A stretch of 64,000 nucleotides of DNA, taken from positions 124,001 through 188,000 of the forward strand of contig NZ_VLPS01000005.1 of assembly GCF_007570865.1 (NCBI RefSeq), given 5' to 3'. Under the pieces are notes generated by a model. That model worked only from the letters and a program-made list of their open reading frames with translations, was not told the DNA's origin and ran no database searches. The translations under genes and the position numbers were made by a program. This DNA is from Atlantibacter subterraneus (lineage in GTDB: Bacteria; Pseudomonadota; Gammaproteobacteria; Enterobacterales; Enterobacteriaceae). Below, one piece after another: positions 9,808 through 21,043 of this stretch (its first letter is position 1; each line of letters opens with the position of its first letter).

Positions 9808-9824
9808 ACAGCTTCCCGACGATC

Positions 9825-10538
9825 ATGAGTGATATAGCGCGCAACTTAGCGCAGATAAAAGCAAAGATCTCAGCGGCTGCGTTACGCTGCGGCAGATCTT
9901 CACAAGAAGTTACGTTGCTTGCAGTCAGCAAAACAAAACCTGCGAGTGATATCGAAGAAGCCATTGCCGCCGGTCAGCGAGCATTCGGTGAGAACTATGT
10001 GCAGGAAGGGGTGGAAAAAATCCGCCACTTCGCCGACGCGGGCGTGTTCGGGTTGCAGTGGCACTTTATCGGGCCGTTACAGTCCAACAAAAGCCGTCTG
10101 GTGGCCGAGCACTTCGACTGGTGCCATACCATCGACCGGCTGCGCATCGCCACCCGGCTCAGTGACCAGCGTCCGAAAGCGATGCCGCCGCTTAACGTGC
10201 TGATTCAAATCAATATTAGCGATGAAAACAGTAAATCCGGTATTACTCTTAGCGAGTTGGATGAGCTGGCAAGCCAGGTGGCGGAACTGCCGGGCCTGAC
10301 GCTACGCGGCCTGATGGCAATCCCCGCGCCTGAGTCAAGTTATGAAAGGCAGTTTGCCGTGGCACAGCAAATGGCTGTAGCATTTAGCGCGCTTAAAAAT
10401 CGTTACCCTGCCGTCGATACCCTTTCTCTGGGAATGAGTGACGATATGGATGCGGCGATTGCTGCCGGGAGCACCATGGTGCGCATCGGCACTGCCATTT
10501 TCGGCGCGCGCAATTACCAGGCACATCAAGGACAATAA
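9825..10538 (+). CDS. yggS: Pyridoxal 5'-phosphate homeostasis protein (PLPHP/YggS)
   Basis: 237 residues; single-domain fold III PLP-binding protein. The PLP lysine is Lys36 in LLAVSKTKPAS; other signatures are FGENYVQEG, WHFIGPLQSNK and LGMSDDMDAAIAAGSTMVRIGTAIFG. YggS has no known enzymatic activity; it maintains PLP and amino-acid homeostasis and affects valine/isoleucine metabolism in E. coli. First gene of an apparent operon yggS-yggT-yggU-rdgB-hemW. Confidence 0.97.
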   Translation: MSDIARNLAQIKAKISAAALRCGRSSQEVTLLAVSKTKPASDIEEAIAAGQRAFGENYVQEGVEKIRHFADAGVFGLQWHFIGPLQSNKSRLVAEHFDWCHTIDRLRIATRLSDQRPKAMPPLNVLIQINISDENSKSGITLSELDELASQVAELPGLTLRGLMAIPAPESSYERQFAVAQQMAVAFSALKNRYPAVDTLSLGMSDDMDAAIAAGSTMVRIGTAIFGARNYQAHQGQ

Positions 10539-10553
10539 CCACAGAGGAATGCC

Positions 10554-11120
10554 ATGAAGACGTTGACTTTCCTGATTTCCACCGCGCTTGAGCTGTATAC
10601 CATGGTGATGCTGTTACGCATCTGGATGCAGTGGGCGCGTTGCGATTTCTACAATCCCCTCGCTCAGTTCGTTGTAAAAGCAACGCAACCGATCGTCGGG
10701 CCGCTGCGCCGTATCCTACCGTCAATGGGCCCGATTGATACGGCGTCATTAGTGATGGCATTCGTGCTTAGCCTGATCAAGTCGATGGTGCTGTTTATGG
10801 TCATCACTTTCCAGCCGATTATCTGGATTGCCGCGCTGCTTATCCTGCTCAAAACCATCGGCCTGCTGGTGTTCTGGGTGCTGCTGGTGATGGCGTTAAT
10901 GAGCTGGATTAGCCGTGGCCGTAGCCCGGTCGAGTATGTGTTGATGCAGCTGACCGAACCGCTGCTGTCGCCGATCCGCCGTATGCTGCCCGCGATGGGT
11001 GGGATTGATTTCTCGCCGATGGTGCTGGTCCTGCTGCTGTATGTACTGAACATGGGCATGATGGAACTGCTGCAAAGCACCGGAAATATGCTGCTGCCGG
11101 GGCTGTGGATGGCGCTATGA
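10554..11120 (+). CDS. yggT: YggT family membrane protein
   Basis: 188 residues with two copies of the YGGT domain: each repeat has a hydrophobic helix, a basic segment ([37 protein letters not shown]) and a P-IRR-LP-MG-ID motif. It is an inner-membrane protein linked to osmotic/ion tolerance in some reports; the mechanism is unknown. The stop overlaps the yggU start (ATGA), indicating coupled translation. Confidence 0.95.
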   Translation: MKTLTFLISTALELYTMVMLLRIWMQWARCDFYNPLAQFVVKATQPIVGPLRRILPSMGPIDTASLVMAFVLSLIKSMVLFMVITFQPIIWIAALLILLKTIGLLVFWVLLVMALMSWISRGRSPVEYVLMQLTEPLLSPIRRMLPAMGGIDFSPMVLVLLLYVLNMGMMELLQSTGNMLLPGLWMAL

Positions 11121-11404
11121 GTGCCGTGGAGCAAACTGCGGACCGGCTGACGCTTCGGCTGTATATTCAGCCGAAGGCCAGCCGCGACGCGATTATTGGA
11201 CTGCATGGCGATGAATTAAAAATCGCCATCACCGCCCCGCCGGTTGACGGCCAGGCCAATGCGCATCTGGTAAAATTCCTCGCTAAGCAGTTTCGCGTCC
11301 CAAAAAGCCAGGTGACGATCGAAAAAGGCGAAACTGGCCGTCACAAACACATCATAATTATTGAACCGCAACAGATCCCGCCCGCCATAGCGGCACTGCT
11401 TTAA
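11117..11404 (+). CDS. yggU: UPF0235 family protein YggU
   Basis: 95 residues of the DUF167/UPF0235 family, with [34 protein letters not shown] and [12 protein letters not shown]. Function unknown. I chose the ATG at 11117, which overlaps the yggT stop as ATGA; an in-frame GTG at 11105 would add four residues. Confidence 0.92.
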   Translation: MSAVEQTADRLTLRLYIQPKASRDAIIGLHGDELKIAITAPPVDGQANAHLVKFLAKQFRVPKSQVTIEKGETGRHKHIIIIEPQQIPPAIAALL

Positions 11405-11419
11405 TCACAGGATTTCACT

Positions 11420-12013
11420 ATGCAAAAAGTTGTCCTCGCTACCGGAAATGCCGGTAAAGTGCGTGAACTCGCGTCGCTGCTGCGCGATTTTGGCCTGGAT
11501 ATCGTCGCGCAGACCGATTTAGACGTTGAGTCGGCGGAAGAAACCGGCCTGACCTTTATTGAGAACGCAATACTCAAAGCCCGTCATGCGGCGGTCATTA
11601 CCGGCTTGCCAGCTATCGCTGATGATTCCGGACTGGCGGTAGACGCGCTGGGCGGCGCGCCGGGCATTTACTCTGCGCGTTACGCCGGGGTAGACGCCAG
11701 CGATCGCCAGAATCTGGAAAAGCTGCTGGTCGCGTTAAATGACGTGCCGGACGGGCAGCGTCAGGCGCAGTTCCACTGCGTGTTGGTTTATCTGCGTCAC
11801 GCCGATGATCCGACCCCGCTGGTGTTCCACGGCGTCTGGCCGGGCGAAATCACCCGCGCGCCCGCCGGTGAAGGCGGCTTTGGCTACGACCCAATTTTTT
11901 ATGTCCCCTCTGAAGGCAAAACCGCCGCAGAATTGACCCGCGAAGAAAAAAGCGCCATTTCCCACCGTGGGCAGGCGTTGAAACAGTTACTGGAAGCAAT
12001 GCGACATGGCTAA
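11420..12013 (+). CDS. rdgB: XTP/dITP pyrophosphatase
   Basis: RdgB (Ham1 family) hydrolyses dITP, XTP and dXTP to monophosphates, keeping deaminated purines out of DNA. 197 residues, the E. coli length. Motifs: [13 protein letters not shown] at the N-terminus (substrate loop), [26 protein letters not shown] (catalytic Asp region) and [11 protein letters not shown]. It overlaps hemW by 8 nt. Confidence 0.98.
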   Translation: MQKVVLATGNAGKVRELASLLRDFGLDIVAQTDLDVESAEETGLTFIENAILKARHAAVITGLPAIADDSGLAVDALGGAPGIYSARYAGVDASDRQNLEKLLVALNDVPDGQRQAQFHCVLVYLRHADDPTPLVFHGVWPGEITRAPAGEGGFGYDPIFYVPSEGKTAAELTREEKSAISHRGQALKQLLEAMRHG

Positions 12014-13142
12014 TTTGCCACCTCTGAGCCTGTATATTCATATCCCCTGGTGCGTGCAGAAATGCCCTTACTGCGATTTCAATTCCCACGCGCTCAAGGG
12101 CGAAGTGCCTCATGATGATTATGTACAGCATCTGTTAGCCGATCTGGATAACGATGCGGCGATGGCTCAGGGACGGGCAGTCAGCACTATTTTTATTGGC
12201 GGCGGTACGCCCAGCCTGCTTTCCGGCCCGGCAATGCAAACGCTGTTGGACGGGGTGCGGGCGCGCTTAAATCTACGCGCCGATGCAGAAATCACCATGG
12301 AAGCTAACCCCGGCACCGTAGAGGCCGACCGCTTCGTTGACTATCAGCGCGCCGGGGTGAACCGTATTTCCATCGGCGTGCAGAGTTTTGAACAGACCAA
12401 GCTCACGCGTCTGGGGCGTATTCACGGCCCGGAAGAAGCAAAACGCGCCGCGCATCTGGCGAGTTCTCTGGGGCTGCGCAGCTTTAATCTGGATTTAATG
12501 CACGGGCTGCCGGACCAGTCGCTGGACGAGGCGTTAGACGATCTGCGCCAGGCGATTGCGCTCAATCCGCCGCACCTCTCCTGGTATCAATTGACCATTG
12601 AGCCGAACACCATGTTTGGTTCGCGTCCGCCGGTGTTACCTGACGACGATGCGCTGTGGGATATCTTCGAGCAGGGGCATCAGCTGCTGAGCGCGGCAGG
12701 CTATCAGCAGTATGAAACCTCGGCCTATGCTAAACCGGGCTATCAGTGCCAGCACAACCTCAACTACTGGCGCTTCGGCGATTACTTAGGGATTGGCTGC
12801 GGGGCGCACGGGAAAATCACCTTCCCGGACGGCAGGATTTTACGCACCGCGAAAACCCGTCATCCGCGCGGCTATATGCAGGGCAACTATCTCGACCGGC
12901 AGCATGATGTTGAGGACGCAGATAAGCCGTTCGAGTTCTTTATGAACCGCTTCCGGCTGCTGGAAGCCGCGCCACGCGCCGAGTTTACGCGTTATACCGG
13001 CCTGAGAGAAACAACGATTCGTCCACAAATCGACCAGGCGCTGAGCCTCGGTTATTTAGTAGAAACGCCGGAATACTGGCAGATCACCGAGCACGGAAAA
13101 CTGTTCCTTAACTCTCTGCTGGAGCTGTTTCTCGCTGACTGA
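12006..13142 (+). CDS. hemW: HemW, heme chaperone of the radical SAM family
   Basis: 378 residues, the E. coli length. The radical SAM cluster motif CVQKCPYC places cysteines at 16, 20 and 23. A downstream HNLNYW matches the HNxxYW signature that separates HemW-type heme-binding proteins from true coproporphyrinogen oxidase HemN. HemW proteins transfer heme to acceptors such as respiratory enzymes. It is the last gene of the yggS operon and of the 66-67 min-like block; in E. coli it is followed by yggM and ansB, which are not here. Confidence 0.97.
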   Translation: MANLPPLSLYIHIPWCVQKCPYCDFNSHALKGEVPHDDYVQHLLADLDNDAAMAQGRAVSTIFIGGGTPSLLSGPAMQTLLDGVRARLNLRADAEITMEANPGTVEADRFVDYQRAGVNRISIGVQSFEQTKLTRLGRIHGPEEAKRAAHLASSLGLRSFNLDLMHGLPDQSLDEALDDLRQAIALNPPHLSWYQLTIEPNTMFGSRPPVLPDDDALWDIFEQGHQLLSAAGYQQYETSAYAKPGYQCQHNLNYWRFGDYLGIGCGAHGKITFPDGRILRTAKTRHPRGYMQGNYLDRQHDVEDADKPFEFFMNRFRLLEAAPRAEFTRYTGLRETTIRPQIDQALSLGYLVETPEYWQITEHGKLFLNSLLELFLAD

Positions 13143-13160
13143 TGGTGGTTAACGGCCCAT

Positions 13161-13196
13161 AAAAAAAGCCCCCGCTACATAGCGGGGGCTTTTGTT
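13161..13196. terminator. Bidirectional terminator shared by hemW and secA, at the block joint
   Basis: Perfect 10-bp stem AGCCCCCGCT/AGCGGGGGCT with ACAT loop (13167-13190). It has seven A residues on the left (the U tract for leftward secA) and TTTGTTTTT on the right (U tract for rightward hemW). It is the only structure in the 71 bp between the two stop codons. Confidence 0.92.
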
Positions 13197-13213
13197 TTTA
13201 GTGCAGTTGCCGA

Positions 13214-15919
13214 TTAGCTCAGGCGGCCATGGCACTGTTTGTATTTTTTACCGGAGCCGCACGGGCACGGATCGTTACGGCCCACTTTACGCTCGCCGCT
13301 CTGCTCCGCCAGCGCCGCGGCTGCCGCGCTGTCATCGTCCTGATGGCTGAGCTGCTGCATCTGTGCCAGACGCTCAGCTTCTTCACGACGCTGCTGCTCC
13401 ATGGCTTCCACTTCTTCCGGCATCCGCACCTGGACTTTGCTCAGGGTGCTGATGACTTCATATTTCAGGGATTCCAGCATGGTCGCGAACATAGCAAACG
13501 ACTCGCGCTTGTACTCCTGCTTCGGATCTTTCTGCGCGTAACCACGCAGATGGATGCCCTGACGCAGGTAGTCCATCGCCGCCAGGTGCTCTTTCCACAG
13601 GGAGTCGAGGGTTTGCAGCATCACGCCTTTTTCGAAGTGACGCATCATCTCAGCGCCAACCACTTCTTCTTTACGCTGATATACCTCAATGGCGTTCTGC
13701 AGAATACGCTCGCGCAGGGTCTCTTCATGCAGTTCCGGCTCTTTATCCAGCCACTCGGCAATCGGCAGATCCAGATCGAAGTCGTTTTTCAGGCGCTCCT
13801 GAAGCCCCGGGATATCCCACATCTCTTCCAGAGACTGCGGCGGAATATGGGCATCGATGGTCGCTTTGAACACATCTTCACGAATGCTGTTTACGGTTTC
13901 GCTGATATCAGACACGTCCAGCAGTTCGTTACGCTGGGTGTAGATCGCACGACGCTGGTCGTTGGCGACGTCATCATATTCCAGCAGCTGCTTACGAATA
14001 TCAAAGTTACGGCTTTCTACTTTGCGCTGGGCGTTAGCGATGGCTTTGGTCACCCACGGGTGTTCAATCGCTTCGCCCGGTTTCATACCCAGCTTGCGCA
14101 TCATCCCGGAAACGCGATCCGAGGCGAAAATACGCATCAGGGCATCTTCCATGGAGAGGTAGAAGCGAGAAGAACCGGCATCGCCCTGACGACCGGAACG
14201 GCCACGCAGCTGGTTATCAATACGGCGCGATTCGTGACGCTCGGTACCGATGATATGCAGACCGCCGGACGCCAGCACGGCTTCGTGACGCACCTGCCAG
14301 TCGGCTTTAATCTGGGCAATTTGCTCCGGCGTTGGGTCTTCCAGCTCAGCGACTTCCGCCTGCCAGCTACCGCCCAGCACGATATCGGTACCACGGCCCG
14401 CCATGTTGGTGGCGATGGTCACCGCTGCCGGATAACCCGCCTGTGCGACGATAGCCGCTTCGTTGGCGTGGAATTTGGCGTTCAGAACGTTATGCGCAAT
14501 GCCCGCTTTGGTCAGTTCATTGGAAACCACTTCAGATTTTTCAATCGAAATAGTCCCCACCAGCACCGGCTGGCCGTTGGCGGTACGCTCTTTAATGTCT
14601 TCGATAATCGCGGCGATTTTGTCCATCTCAGTCATGTAGACCAGGTCAGGCATATCCTTACGGATCATCGGACGGTTGGTCGGTACCACGATGGTGTCGA
14701 GTTTGTAGATGGAGCGGAATTCAAAGGCTTCGGTATCCGCAGTACCGGTCATACCTGCCAGCTTCTCATACAGACGGAAGTAGTTCTGGAAGGTGATAGA
14801 CGCCAGCGTCTGGTTTTCGTTCTGGATGTCTACGCCTTCTTTGGCTTCTACAGCCTGGTGCAGGCCATCAGACCAGCGACGGCCTTGCATGGTACGGCCA
14901 GTATGTTCATCGACGATGATGACTTCACCGTCTTTGACGATGTAATCCACGTCGCGGGTGAACAAGGCGTGAGCGCGCAGCGCCGCCGTCACGTGGTGCA
15001 TCAGCATGATATTGGTCGGCGAGTAAAGCGACTCGCCCTCTTCCATAATGCCCTGATTCACCAGCAGTTCTTCAATCAGCACCAGACCGCGTTCGGTCAG
15101 GTTGACCTGACGCGCTTTCTCATCAACGGAGAAGTGGCCTTCGCCCTGGAAGGTGTCGGAGTCTTCTTTCTCCTGACGCACCAGATGCGGGATGATTTTG
15201 TTTACTTTTTTGTACAGCTCGGAGCTGTCTTCCGCCGGACCGGAGATGATCAGCGGGGTACGCGCTTCATCGATCAGGATGGAGTCCACCTCATCCACCA
15301 GCGCATAGTGCAGTTTACGCTGTACGCGTTCTTCAGGGCTGAACGCCATGTTGTCGCGCAGATAGTCGAAGCCGTATTCGTTGTTGGTGCCGTAGGTGAT
15401 ATCCGCAGCGTACGCTTCGCGTTTCGCCGGAGCTGGCATACCCGGCAGGTTGATGCCAACGGTCATGCCGAGGAATTCAAACAGCGGACGGTTGTTTTCC
15501 GCATCGCGCTGGGCCAGGTAGTCGTTCACCGTCACCACGTGAACCCCTTTGCCGCTTAACGCGTTCAGGTAAGCGGGCAGCGTTGCGGTCAGGGTTTTAC
15601 CTTCACCGGTGCGCATTTCCGCGATGCAGCGATCGTTCAGCACCATACCGCCCATCAGCTGAACATCAAAGTGGCGCATGCCAAATACGCGCTTACTGGC
15701 TTCACGCACCACCGCAAACGCTTCAGGAAGCAGGCTTTCCACGGTTTCGCCTTTTTCCAGACGCGCACGGAATTCTGTGGTTTTCGCTTTTAGCTCGTCA
15801 TCAGACAGCTTTTCCAGCGCGGGTTCCATTGCATTAATGGCTGATACGGCTTTGCGCATACGGCGCAGGGAACGGTCATTACGGCTACCGAAAACTTTAG
15901 TTAATAATTTGATTAGCAT
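13214..15919 (-). CDS. secA: SecA, preprotein translocase motor ATPase
   Basis: SecA drives preproteins through SecYEG by ATP hydrolysis. 901 residues, the E. coli length. Walker A MRTGEGKT is at 102-109, the DEAD-like [15 protein letters not shown] near 210, the second nucleotide-binding half contains NMAGRGTDI and [11 protein letters not shown], and the C-terminal zinc finger [13 protein letters not shown] lies at 885-897. Co-transcribed with secM, whose translational arrest controls SecA synthesis. In E. coli secA is followed by mutT; here it is followed directly by the terminator and convergent hemW. Confidence 0.99.
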   Translation of the reverse strand: MLIKLLTKVFGSRNDRSLRRMRKAVSAINAMEPALEKLSDDELKAKTTEFRARLEKGETVESLLPEAFAVVREASKRVFGMRHFDVQLMGGMVLNDRCIAEMRTGEGKTLTATLPAYLNALSGKGVHVVTVNDYLAQRDAENNRPLFEFLGMTVGINLPGMPAPAKREAYAADITYGTNNEYGFDYLRDNMAFSPEERVQRKLHYALVDEVDSILIDEARTPLIISGPAEDSSELYKKVNKIIPHLVRQEKEDSDTFQGEGHFSVDEKARQVNLTERGLVLIEELLVNQGIMEEGESLYSPTNIMLMHHVTAALRAHALFTRDVDYIVKDGEVIIVDEHTGRTMQGRRWSDGLHQAVEAKEGVDIQNENQTLASITFQNYFRLYEKLAGMTGTADTEAFEFRSIYKLDTIVVPTNRPMIRKDMPDLVYMTEMDKIAAIIEDIKERTANGQPVLVGTISIEKSEVVSNELTKAGIAHNVLNAKFHANEAAIVAQAGYPAAVTIATNMAGRGTDIVLGGSWQAEVAELEDPTPEQIAQIKADWQVRHEAVLASGGLHIIGTERHESRRIDNQLRGRSGRQGDAGSSRFYLSMEDALMRIFASDRVSGMMRKLGMKPGEAIEHPWVTKAIANAQRKVESRNFDIRKQLLEYDDVANDQRRAIYTQRNELLDVSDISETVNSIREDVFKATIDAHIPPQSLEEMWDIPGLQERLKNDFDLDLPIAEWLDKEPELHEETLRERILQNAIEVYQRKEEVVGAEMMRHFEKGVMLQTLDSLWKEHLAAMDYLRQGIHLRGYAQKDPKQEYKRESFAMFATMLESLKYEVISTLSKVQVRMPEEVEAMEQQRREEAERLAQMQQLSHQDDDSAAAAALAEQSGERKVGRNDPCPCGSGKKYKQCHGRLS

Positions 15920-15978
15920 AATAAAATCTCAAACGCCTCGCCTGTGCGAAGAAATAAAAAAGGATAAGTATAAAGGAC

Positions 15979-16482
15979 TTAACTCAGGCGTTGAGGACCG
16001 GCGCGGATACCTTTAACCTGGCTTATCCAGTGGCTGATGGCGAAATGCCGATCGGCATGCGTTGCCACAGGTAGCAGGCTGAGTACCCGCGAAGGCTGGG
16101 TTTCATGAGTGAGAAGTGTACTTAAGGTATCAAGCAGAGCCAGTTGCTGTGCCTGAAGGGGAATTTTGACCTCTTCCGCCACCGGCAGCGTTTGCGGTGC
16201 CATGGCGAAAGTCAGGTGGCGGATTACGGTACGAATGGCATGTTGATGCCAGTAATCCACGGAAAAGGAAGGGCGACGAACCGTCTGCTGCAGCGCCAGC
16301 GTATCAAAATTAAATAGCTGCGGATTATCAATATTGCGGGTCGACGCTTTAGCGGGTAAATCCGGTTCGGCGCTGTTGTTTAACGCGGGCAGCCCAAGGC
16401 TCGCCGCGACCATCCCCAACAAGAGATGCGGCCAAAAAAAACGTCTGCCTATTTGTCGCCAACAGGTCAAAAGTCCGGACAC
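15979..16482 (-). CDS. secM: SecM, secretion monitor / SecA regulator
   Basis: SecM is a periplasm-directed peptide that stalls its own ribosome, exposing the secA ribosome-binding site when export is slow. The arrest motif F-x4-WI-x4-GIRAGP is intact: Phe147, Trp152, Ile153, Gly158, Ile159, Arg160, Ala161, Gly162 and Pro163, numbered from the GTG at 16482. A signal-like N-terminus with a basic segment and [16 protein letters not shown] follows. Length 167 (170 in E. coli), with a divergent linker before the motif. The GTG start agrees with the E. coli N-terminus; an ATG at 16521 adds 13 unrelated residues. secA begins 59 bp on. Confidence 0.94.
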   Translation of the reverse strand: MSGLLTCWRQIGRRFFWPHLLLGMVAASLGLPALNNSAEPDLPAKASTRNIDNPQLFNFDTLALQQTVRRPSFSVDYWHQHAIRTVIRHLTFAMAPQTLPVAEEVKIPLQAQQLALLDTLSTLLTHETQPSRVLSLLPVATHADRHFAISHWISQVKGIRAGPQRLS

Positions 16483-16660
16483 GTTACCCACCAGAACAGA
16501 CGAAATGTTTCCGTCGTTCATTAATCATTTAAATTTGCGCACAAATATTATCATCATTCACGCAGTCAGACAGCAGGAATCAGGCGCTAAGGCTGGAGAA
16601 CTGAACAAGAAACCAGCGGTTAAACAGTTTCAGGCGTAAAAGATTTCTGAAAGGAGCAAT

Positions 16661-16711
16661 AAAAAACGGCCAGTTTTTCTGATCGGAGAGAGTACCAGAA
16701 ATAACCAGCCG
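16661..16711 (-). terminator. Terminator-like hairpin after lpxC
   Basis: On the minus strand, CGGCTGGTT (16711-16703) pairs with AACTGGCCG (16675-16667) through nine pairs, two of them G-U. An inner TTTCTG/CAGAAA helix extends it, and TTTTTT follows (16666-16661). It lies between lpxC and secM and could set the lower level of secM-secA read-through from the dcw cluster. Confidence 0.7.
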
Positions 16712-16727
16712 TATTATGAAGTGCGTA

Positions 16728-17666
<939 letters not shown>

Positions 17667-17746
17667 CTATACAACCGAGAGTGTATATCACAATCGGCAG
17701 CGCAGTTTAGCACAAAGAGCGCTGAACCCCAACTTCCGGTTTATTC

Positions 17747-18898
17747 TTAATCAGCTTGTTTACGCAAAAATGCCGGAATATCTAAGTAATCCGGTTCTTT
17801 AGCCACTTGCGGCGTTGTATCGTTCACCGCTTTTGCTGCCGGTTTTTGTTCCTGCTGCAGCGGCGCCATGCCGTGCTGCTGGTAACGATCCATCACTGGC
17901 TGCTGAGTCTGCTTGTTGGTCACCAGGGTGATTTCCGGGCGTTTATCCATGCCGATACCGGTCGCAACAACGGTCACGCGCAGTTCGTCATTCATATCCG
18001 GGTCAAGCGAGGTACCGATTACCACGGTGGCGTTATCAGACGCAAACGCACGGATGGTGTTACCCACGGTTTCAAACTCATCCAGACGCAGGTCGAAGCC
18101 CGCAGTGATGTTAACCAGTACGCCACGCGCGCCGGACAGATCGATATCTTCCAGCAGCGGAGAAGAGATGGCCATTTCTGCCGCTTCTTCCGCACGGTCT
18201 TCACCGCTCGCCACGCCGGAGCCCATCATGGCGTAACCCATTTCAGACATCACGGTACGCACGTCCGCGAAGTCAACGTTCATCAGGCCAGGACGGGTAA
18301 TCAGTTCCGCGATGCCCTGTACTGCGCCTTTCAACACGTCGTTGGCTGCGCCGAACGCATCCAGCAGAGAGATGCCGCGGCCCAGCACTTTCAGTAGTTT
18401 GTCGTTAGGGATAGTGATCAGCGAGTCCACGTGCTTGGACAGCTCGGTGATCCCCTGCTCTGCGAAGGCCATACGCTTCTTGCCTTCGAAGTTAAACGGT
18501 TTAGTTACCACCGCAACGGTCAGGATGCCCAGGTCTTTGGCCACTTCAGCCACCACTGGCGCAGCGCCCGTACCTGTACCACCGCCCATACCGGCCGCGA
18601 TGAACACCATGTCTGCACCATCCAGCGCAGCGCGTAACGCTTCGCGGTCTTCATCCGCAGCATTACGGCCAACTTCAGGATTCGCACCAGCGCCAAGGCC
18701 TTTGGTGATCCCGCTACCAATCTGGATAGTCTGTCCTACTGCGGTCTTACGCAATGCCTGGGCATCGGTGTTTACCGCGAAGAATTCCACACCTTCGATG
18801 CGCTCGCGCACCATGTGTTCGACGGCATTACCACCGCCACCGCCGACGCCGATGACTTTAATCACCGCGTCATTGGTCAGTTCCATAGGTTCAAACAT
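17747..18898 (-). CDS. ftsZ: FtsZ, tubulin-like cell division GTPase
   Basis: FtsZ polymerises into the Z ring at mid-cell. 383 residues, the E. coli length, from the ATG of MFEPMELTND at 18898; the longer in-frame ORF adds 13 non-homologous residues. The tubulin signature GGGTGTG is at 105-111, NTDAQAL near 43, and the conserved C-terminal peptide DYLDIPAFLRKQAD binds FtsA, ZipA and MinC. It follows ftsA with a 60 bp gap, the usual end of the ftsQAZ unit. Confidence 0.99.
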   Translation of the reverse strand: MFEPMELTNDAVIKVIGVGGGGGNAVEHMVRERIEGVEFFAVNTDAQALRKTAVGQTIQIGSGITKGLGAGANPEVGRNAADEDREALRAALDGADMVFIAAGMGGGTGTGAAPVVAEVAKDLGILTVAVVTKPFNFEGKKRMAFAEQGITELSKHVDSLITIPNDKLLKVLGRGISLLDAFGAANDVLKGAVQGIAELITRPGLMNVDFADVRTVMSEMGYAMMGSGVASGEDRAEEAAEMAISSPLLEDIDLSGARGVLVNITAGFDLRLDEFETVGNTIRAFASDNATVVIGTSLDPDMNDELRVTVVATGIGMDKRPEITLVTNKQTQQPVMDRYQQHGMAPLQQEQKPAAKAVNDTTPQVAKEPDYLDIPAFLRKQAD

Positions 18899-18958
18899 AG
18901 TTTCTCTCCGTTTTGTGCCTGTCGCCTGAGACCGCAAACTCAGCGGTCTCTTTTAAAA

Positions 18959-20215
18959 TTAAAACTCTTTTCGTAGCCAACCGTTGAGTCGTTTAATCCA
19001 CGAGCCGACTGAAGTCCGTTTTTCCGTTTCCGTTTCACCACTGAGATGGGTTTCTTTCCCGTAGTGCAACAGGCCTACCGCCGTCGAATAGTAAGGCTCC
19101 TGAGCATAATCAGTAAGACCGGTAATATTCAATGGCTGCCCGATACGCACCTGCGTATGGAATACGCGTTGCGCACAGGCGGCGAGGCCTTCAATTTGTG
19201 CTGCGCCGCCGGTTAAGACGATGCCAGCCGCAAGATGGTGTTTCACCCCTTGCTGACGCAACTGCTCCTGCAATTGCAAAATTTCTTCATTCACGAGGTT
19301 GAGCAACTCGGTATAACGCGGCTCAATTACCTCGGCAAGCGTCTGACGCTGTAAACTACGCGGCGGACGACCGCCCACGCTCGGCACTTCGACGCTTTCG
19401 TCTTTGCCGACAATCGATCCCAGCGCGCAGCCGTGGCGCACTTTAATCGCCTCGGCATCGCTCGGCGGGGTACCGAAGGCGTAAGCGATATCACTGGTCA
19501 CCACGTTCCCGGCATACGGGATCACTTTGGTATGACGCAGCGCACCGCCGGTATACACGGCGATATCCATTGTACCACCGCCAATATCCACGACACAGAC
19601 GCCCAGTTCACGTTCATCTTCGGTCAGCACCGAATAGCTCGCCGCAAGACCGGCGAAAATGAGTTGGTCAACTTTCAGGCCACATCGTTCAACCGCTTTG
19701 ACAATGTTTTTTGCCATATCGTTGTGGCAGGTGATCAAATGTACCTTGGCCTGCATACGTACACCGGATAACCCGACCGGATTTTTAATGCCTTCCTGAT
19801 AATCGATGGCATATTCCTGAGGAATGACATGCAGAACGCGGTGTTCGTCGCGCACACGCACCGATTTGGCGGTATGGACCACGTTCTCTACATCTTCCTG
19901 CGTCACTTCCTCTTCGGAAATCGGCACCATACCGATTTCGTTCTGGCAACTGATGTGCTTACCCGAAAGCGCCAGATACACCGAAGAGATCTGGCAATCC
20001 GCCATCAGTTCCGCCTGGTCGATGGCGCGCTGTACGCACTTCACCACCGACTCCAGATCGTTCACCCCGCCTTTGTCCATACCACGGGAGGGGCAACTCC
20101 CGACGCCAATAATATTGACCATACCGTCGGGCAGAACTTCCCCTACTAAAGCGGCGACCTTTGCGGTCCCGATCTCTAGTCCAACTACCAGTTTTCTGTC
20201 CGTCGCCTTGATCAT
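18959..20215 (-). CDS. ftsA: FtsA, actin-like division protein
   Basis: FtsA tethers FtsZ to the membrane and recruits later division proteins. 418 residues (420 in E. coli). Actin-fold motifs: [17 protein letters not shown] (phosphate 1), [14 protein letters not shown] (phosphate 2) and [12 protein letters not shown] (adenosine). The C-terminal amphipathic membrane-targeting helix is [14 protein letters not shown]. The start overlaps the end of ftsQ by 4 nt. Confidence 0.99.
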   Translation of the reverse strand: MIKATDRKLVVGLEIGTAKVAALVGEVLPDGMVNIIGVGSCPSRGMDKGGVNDLESVVKCVQRAIDQAELMADCQISSVYLALSGKHISCQNEIGMVPISEEEVTQEDVENVVHTAKSVRVRDEHRVLHVIPQEYAIDYQEGIKNPVGLSGVRMQAKVHLITCHNDMAKNIVKAVERCGLKVDQLIFAGLAASYSVLTEDERELGVCVVDIGGGTMDIAVYTGGALRHTKVIPYAGNVVTSDIAYAFGTPPSDAEAIKVRHGCALGSIVGKDESVEVPSVGGRPPRSLQRQTLAEVIEPRYTELLNLVNEEILQLQEQLRQQGVKHHLAAGIVLTGGAAQIEGLAACAQRVFHTQVRIGQPLNITGLTDYAQEPYYSTAVGLLHYGKETHLSGETETEKRTSVGSWIKRLNGWLRKEF

Positions 20216-21042
20216 TGTTGTTCTGCCTGTGCCTGATTCTGTTGCTGATTAGGTTCTTCAACTGGCGCGGGTATCCAACCCACCGCCGCGCCTGAGTCGT
20301 AGCGCAAATCGACGTAACTGATTCGTTTTGCGTCAGCCTGCGACTGCTGTTGCAGAACCGGGTAAAGTTCTACAAACCGCGCCAGACGTTTCATCGTATC
20401 GCCTCTGCCCAGATTGAGCTTGATATCATTCGTCAGCGTCAACTGCCAGGAGCGACGAGCGGTCATAGCCGCTTCCTTAACCGTGAACCTGTCCTTCGCC
20501 AGCACTTGTCCCATATCGCGATAGCCCTGAAGCACTTCGTTCTCACTGCCTTCCGGGCCGTACAGCATTGGTAAAATCTGTTTGCTGGTTCGCGAAGCCG
20601 GCACGCTGAACGCATTTCCCTGCGCGTCAATCATGTGCTGGTCATTCCAACGTGCTATGGGCACATATTCAACCAGATGAATCTTCAATTCGTCCGGCCA
20701 CTGCTTTCTAACGCTCGCCTGCTTGATCCAGGGCAAGCGTTCGATTTGCTGCTGGATGATATTTACGTCCTGGGTCATAAACGTCCCTGGCGAACCTAAG
20801 GCCAGAATCGACTGACGAATATCATCATTTCGCGTGTAGTGACGGTCCCCGGTCACGACCAGCTTTGATAAAGGAAGACGCTGCGCATCTTCCATCCAGC
20901 CCAATACCACCCAACCGCCAAAAAACACGGTACATAACACAGCCAACAGAAACAATATGCCTGCAAGTCGCGTTCCATTATTGCGGTTCGAGGTTGTGAC
21001 CTCCTCGGACCGGTTTCGGGTGTTTAGCGCCGCCTGCGACAT
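20212..21042 (-). CDS. ftsQ: FtsQ, divisome scaffold
   Basis: Single-pass inner-membrane protein of the FtsQBL subcomplex. 276 residues from the ATG at 21042, the E. coli length. A short cytoplasmic N-terminus is followed by a membrane segment ([20 protein letters not shown]), then the POTRA domain beginning [14 protein letters not shown]. An in-frame start at 21072 lies inside ddlB and lacks homology. Only 1 nt separates the ddlB stop from this ATG. Confidence 0.98.
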   Translation of the reverse strand: MSQAALNTRNRSEEVTTSNRNNGTRLAGILFLLAVLCTVFFGGWVVLGWMEDAQRLPLSKLVVTGDRHYTRNDDIRQSILALGSPGTFMTQDVNIIQQQIERLPWIKQASVRKQWPDELKIHLVEYVPIARWNDQHMIDAQGNAFSVPASRTSKQILPMLYGPEGSENEVLQGYRDMGQVLAKDRFTVKEAAMTARRSWQLTLTNDIKLNLGRGDTMKRLARFVELYPVLQQQSQADAKRISYVDLRYDSGAAVGWIPAPVEEPNQQQNQAQAEQQ

Positions 21043-21043
21043 A

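Noticed and set aside
13229-15559. 776-codon open frame antisense to secA
   Set aside because: It is a shadow of the GC-rich secA codon pattern; secA is unambiguous over the same bases. The same reasoning removes the long antisense frames over metK, galP, thiB, araB, araA and rapA.
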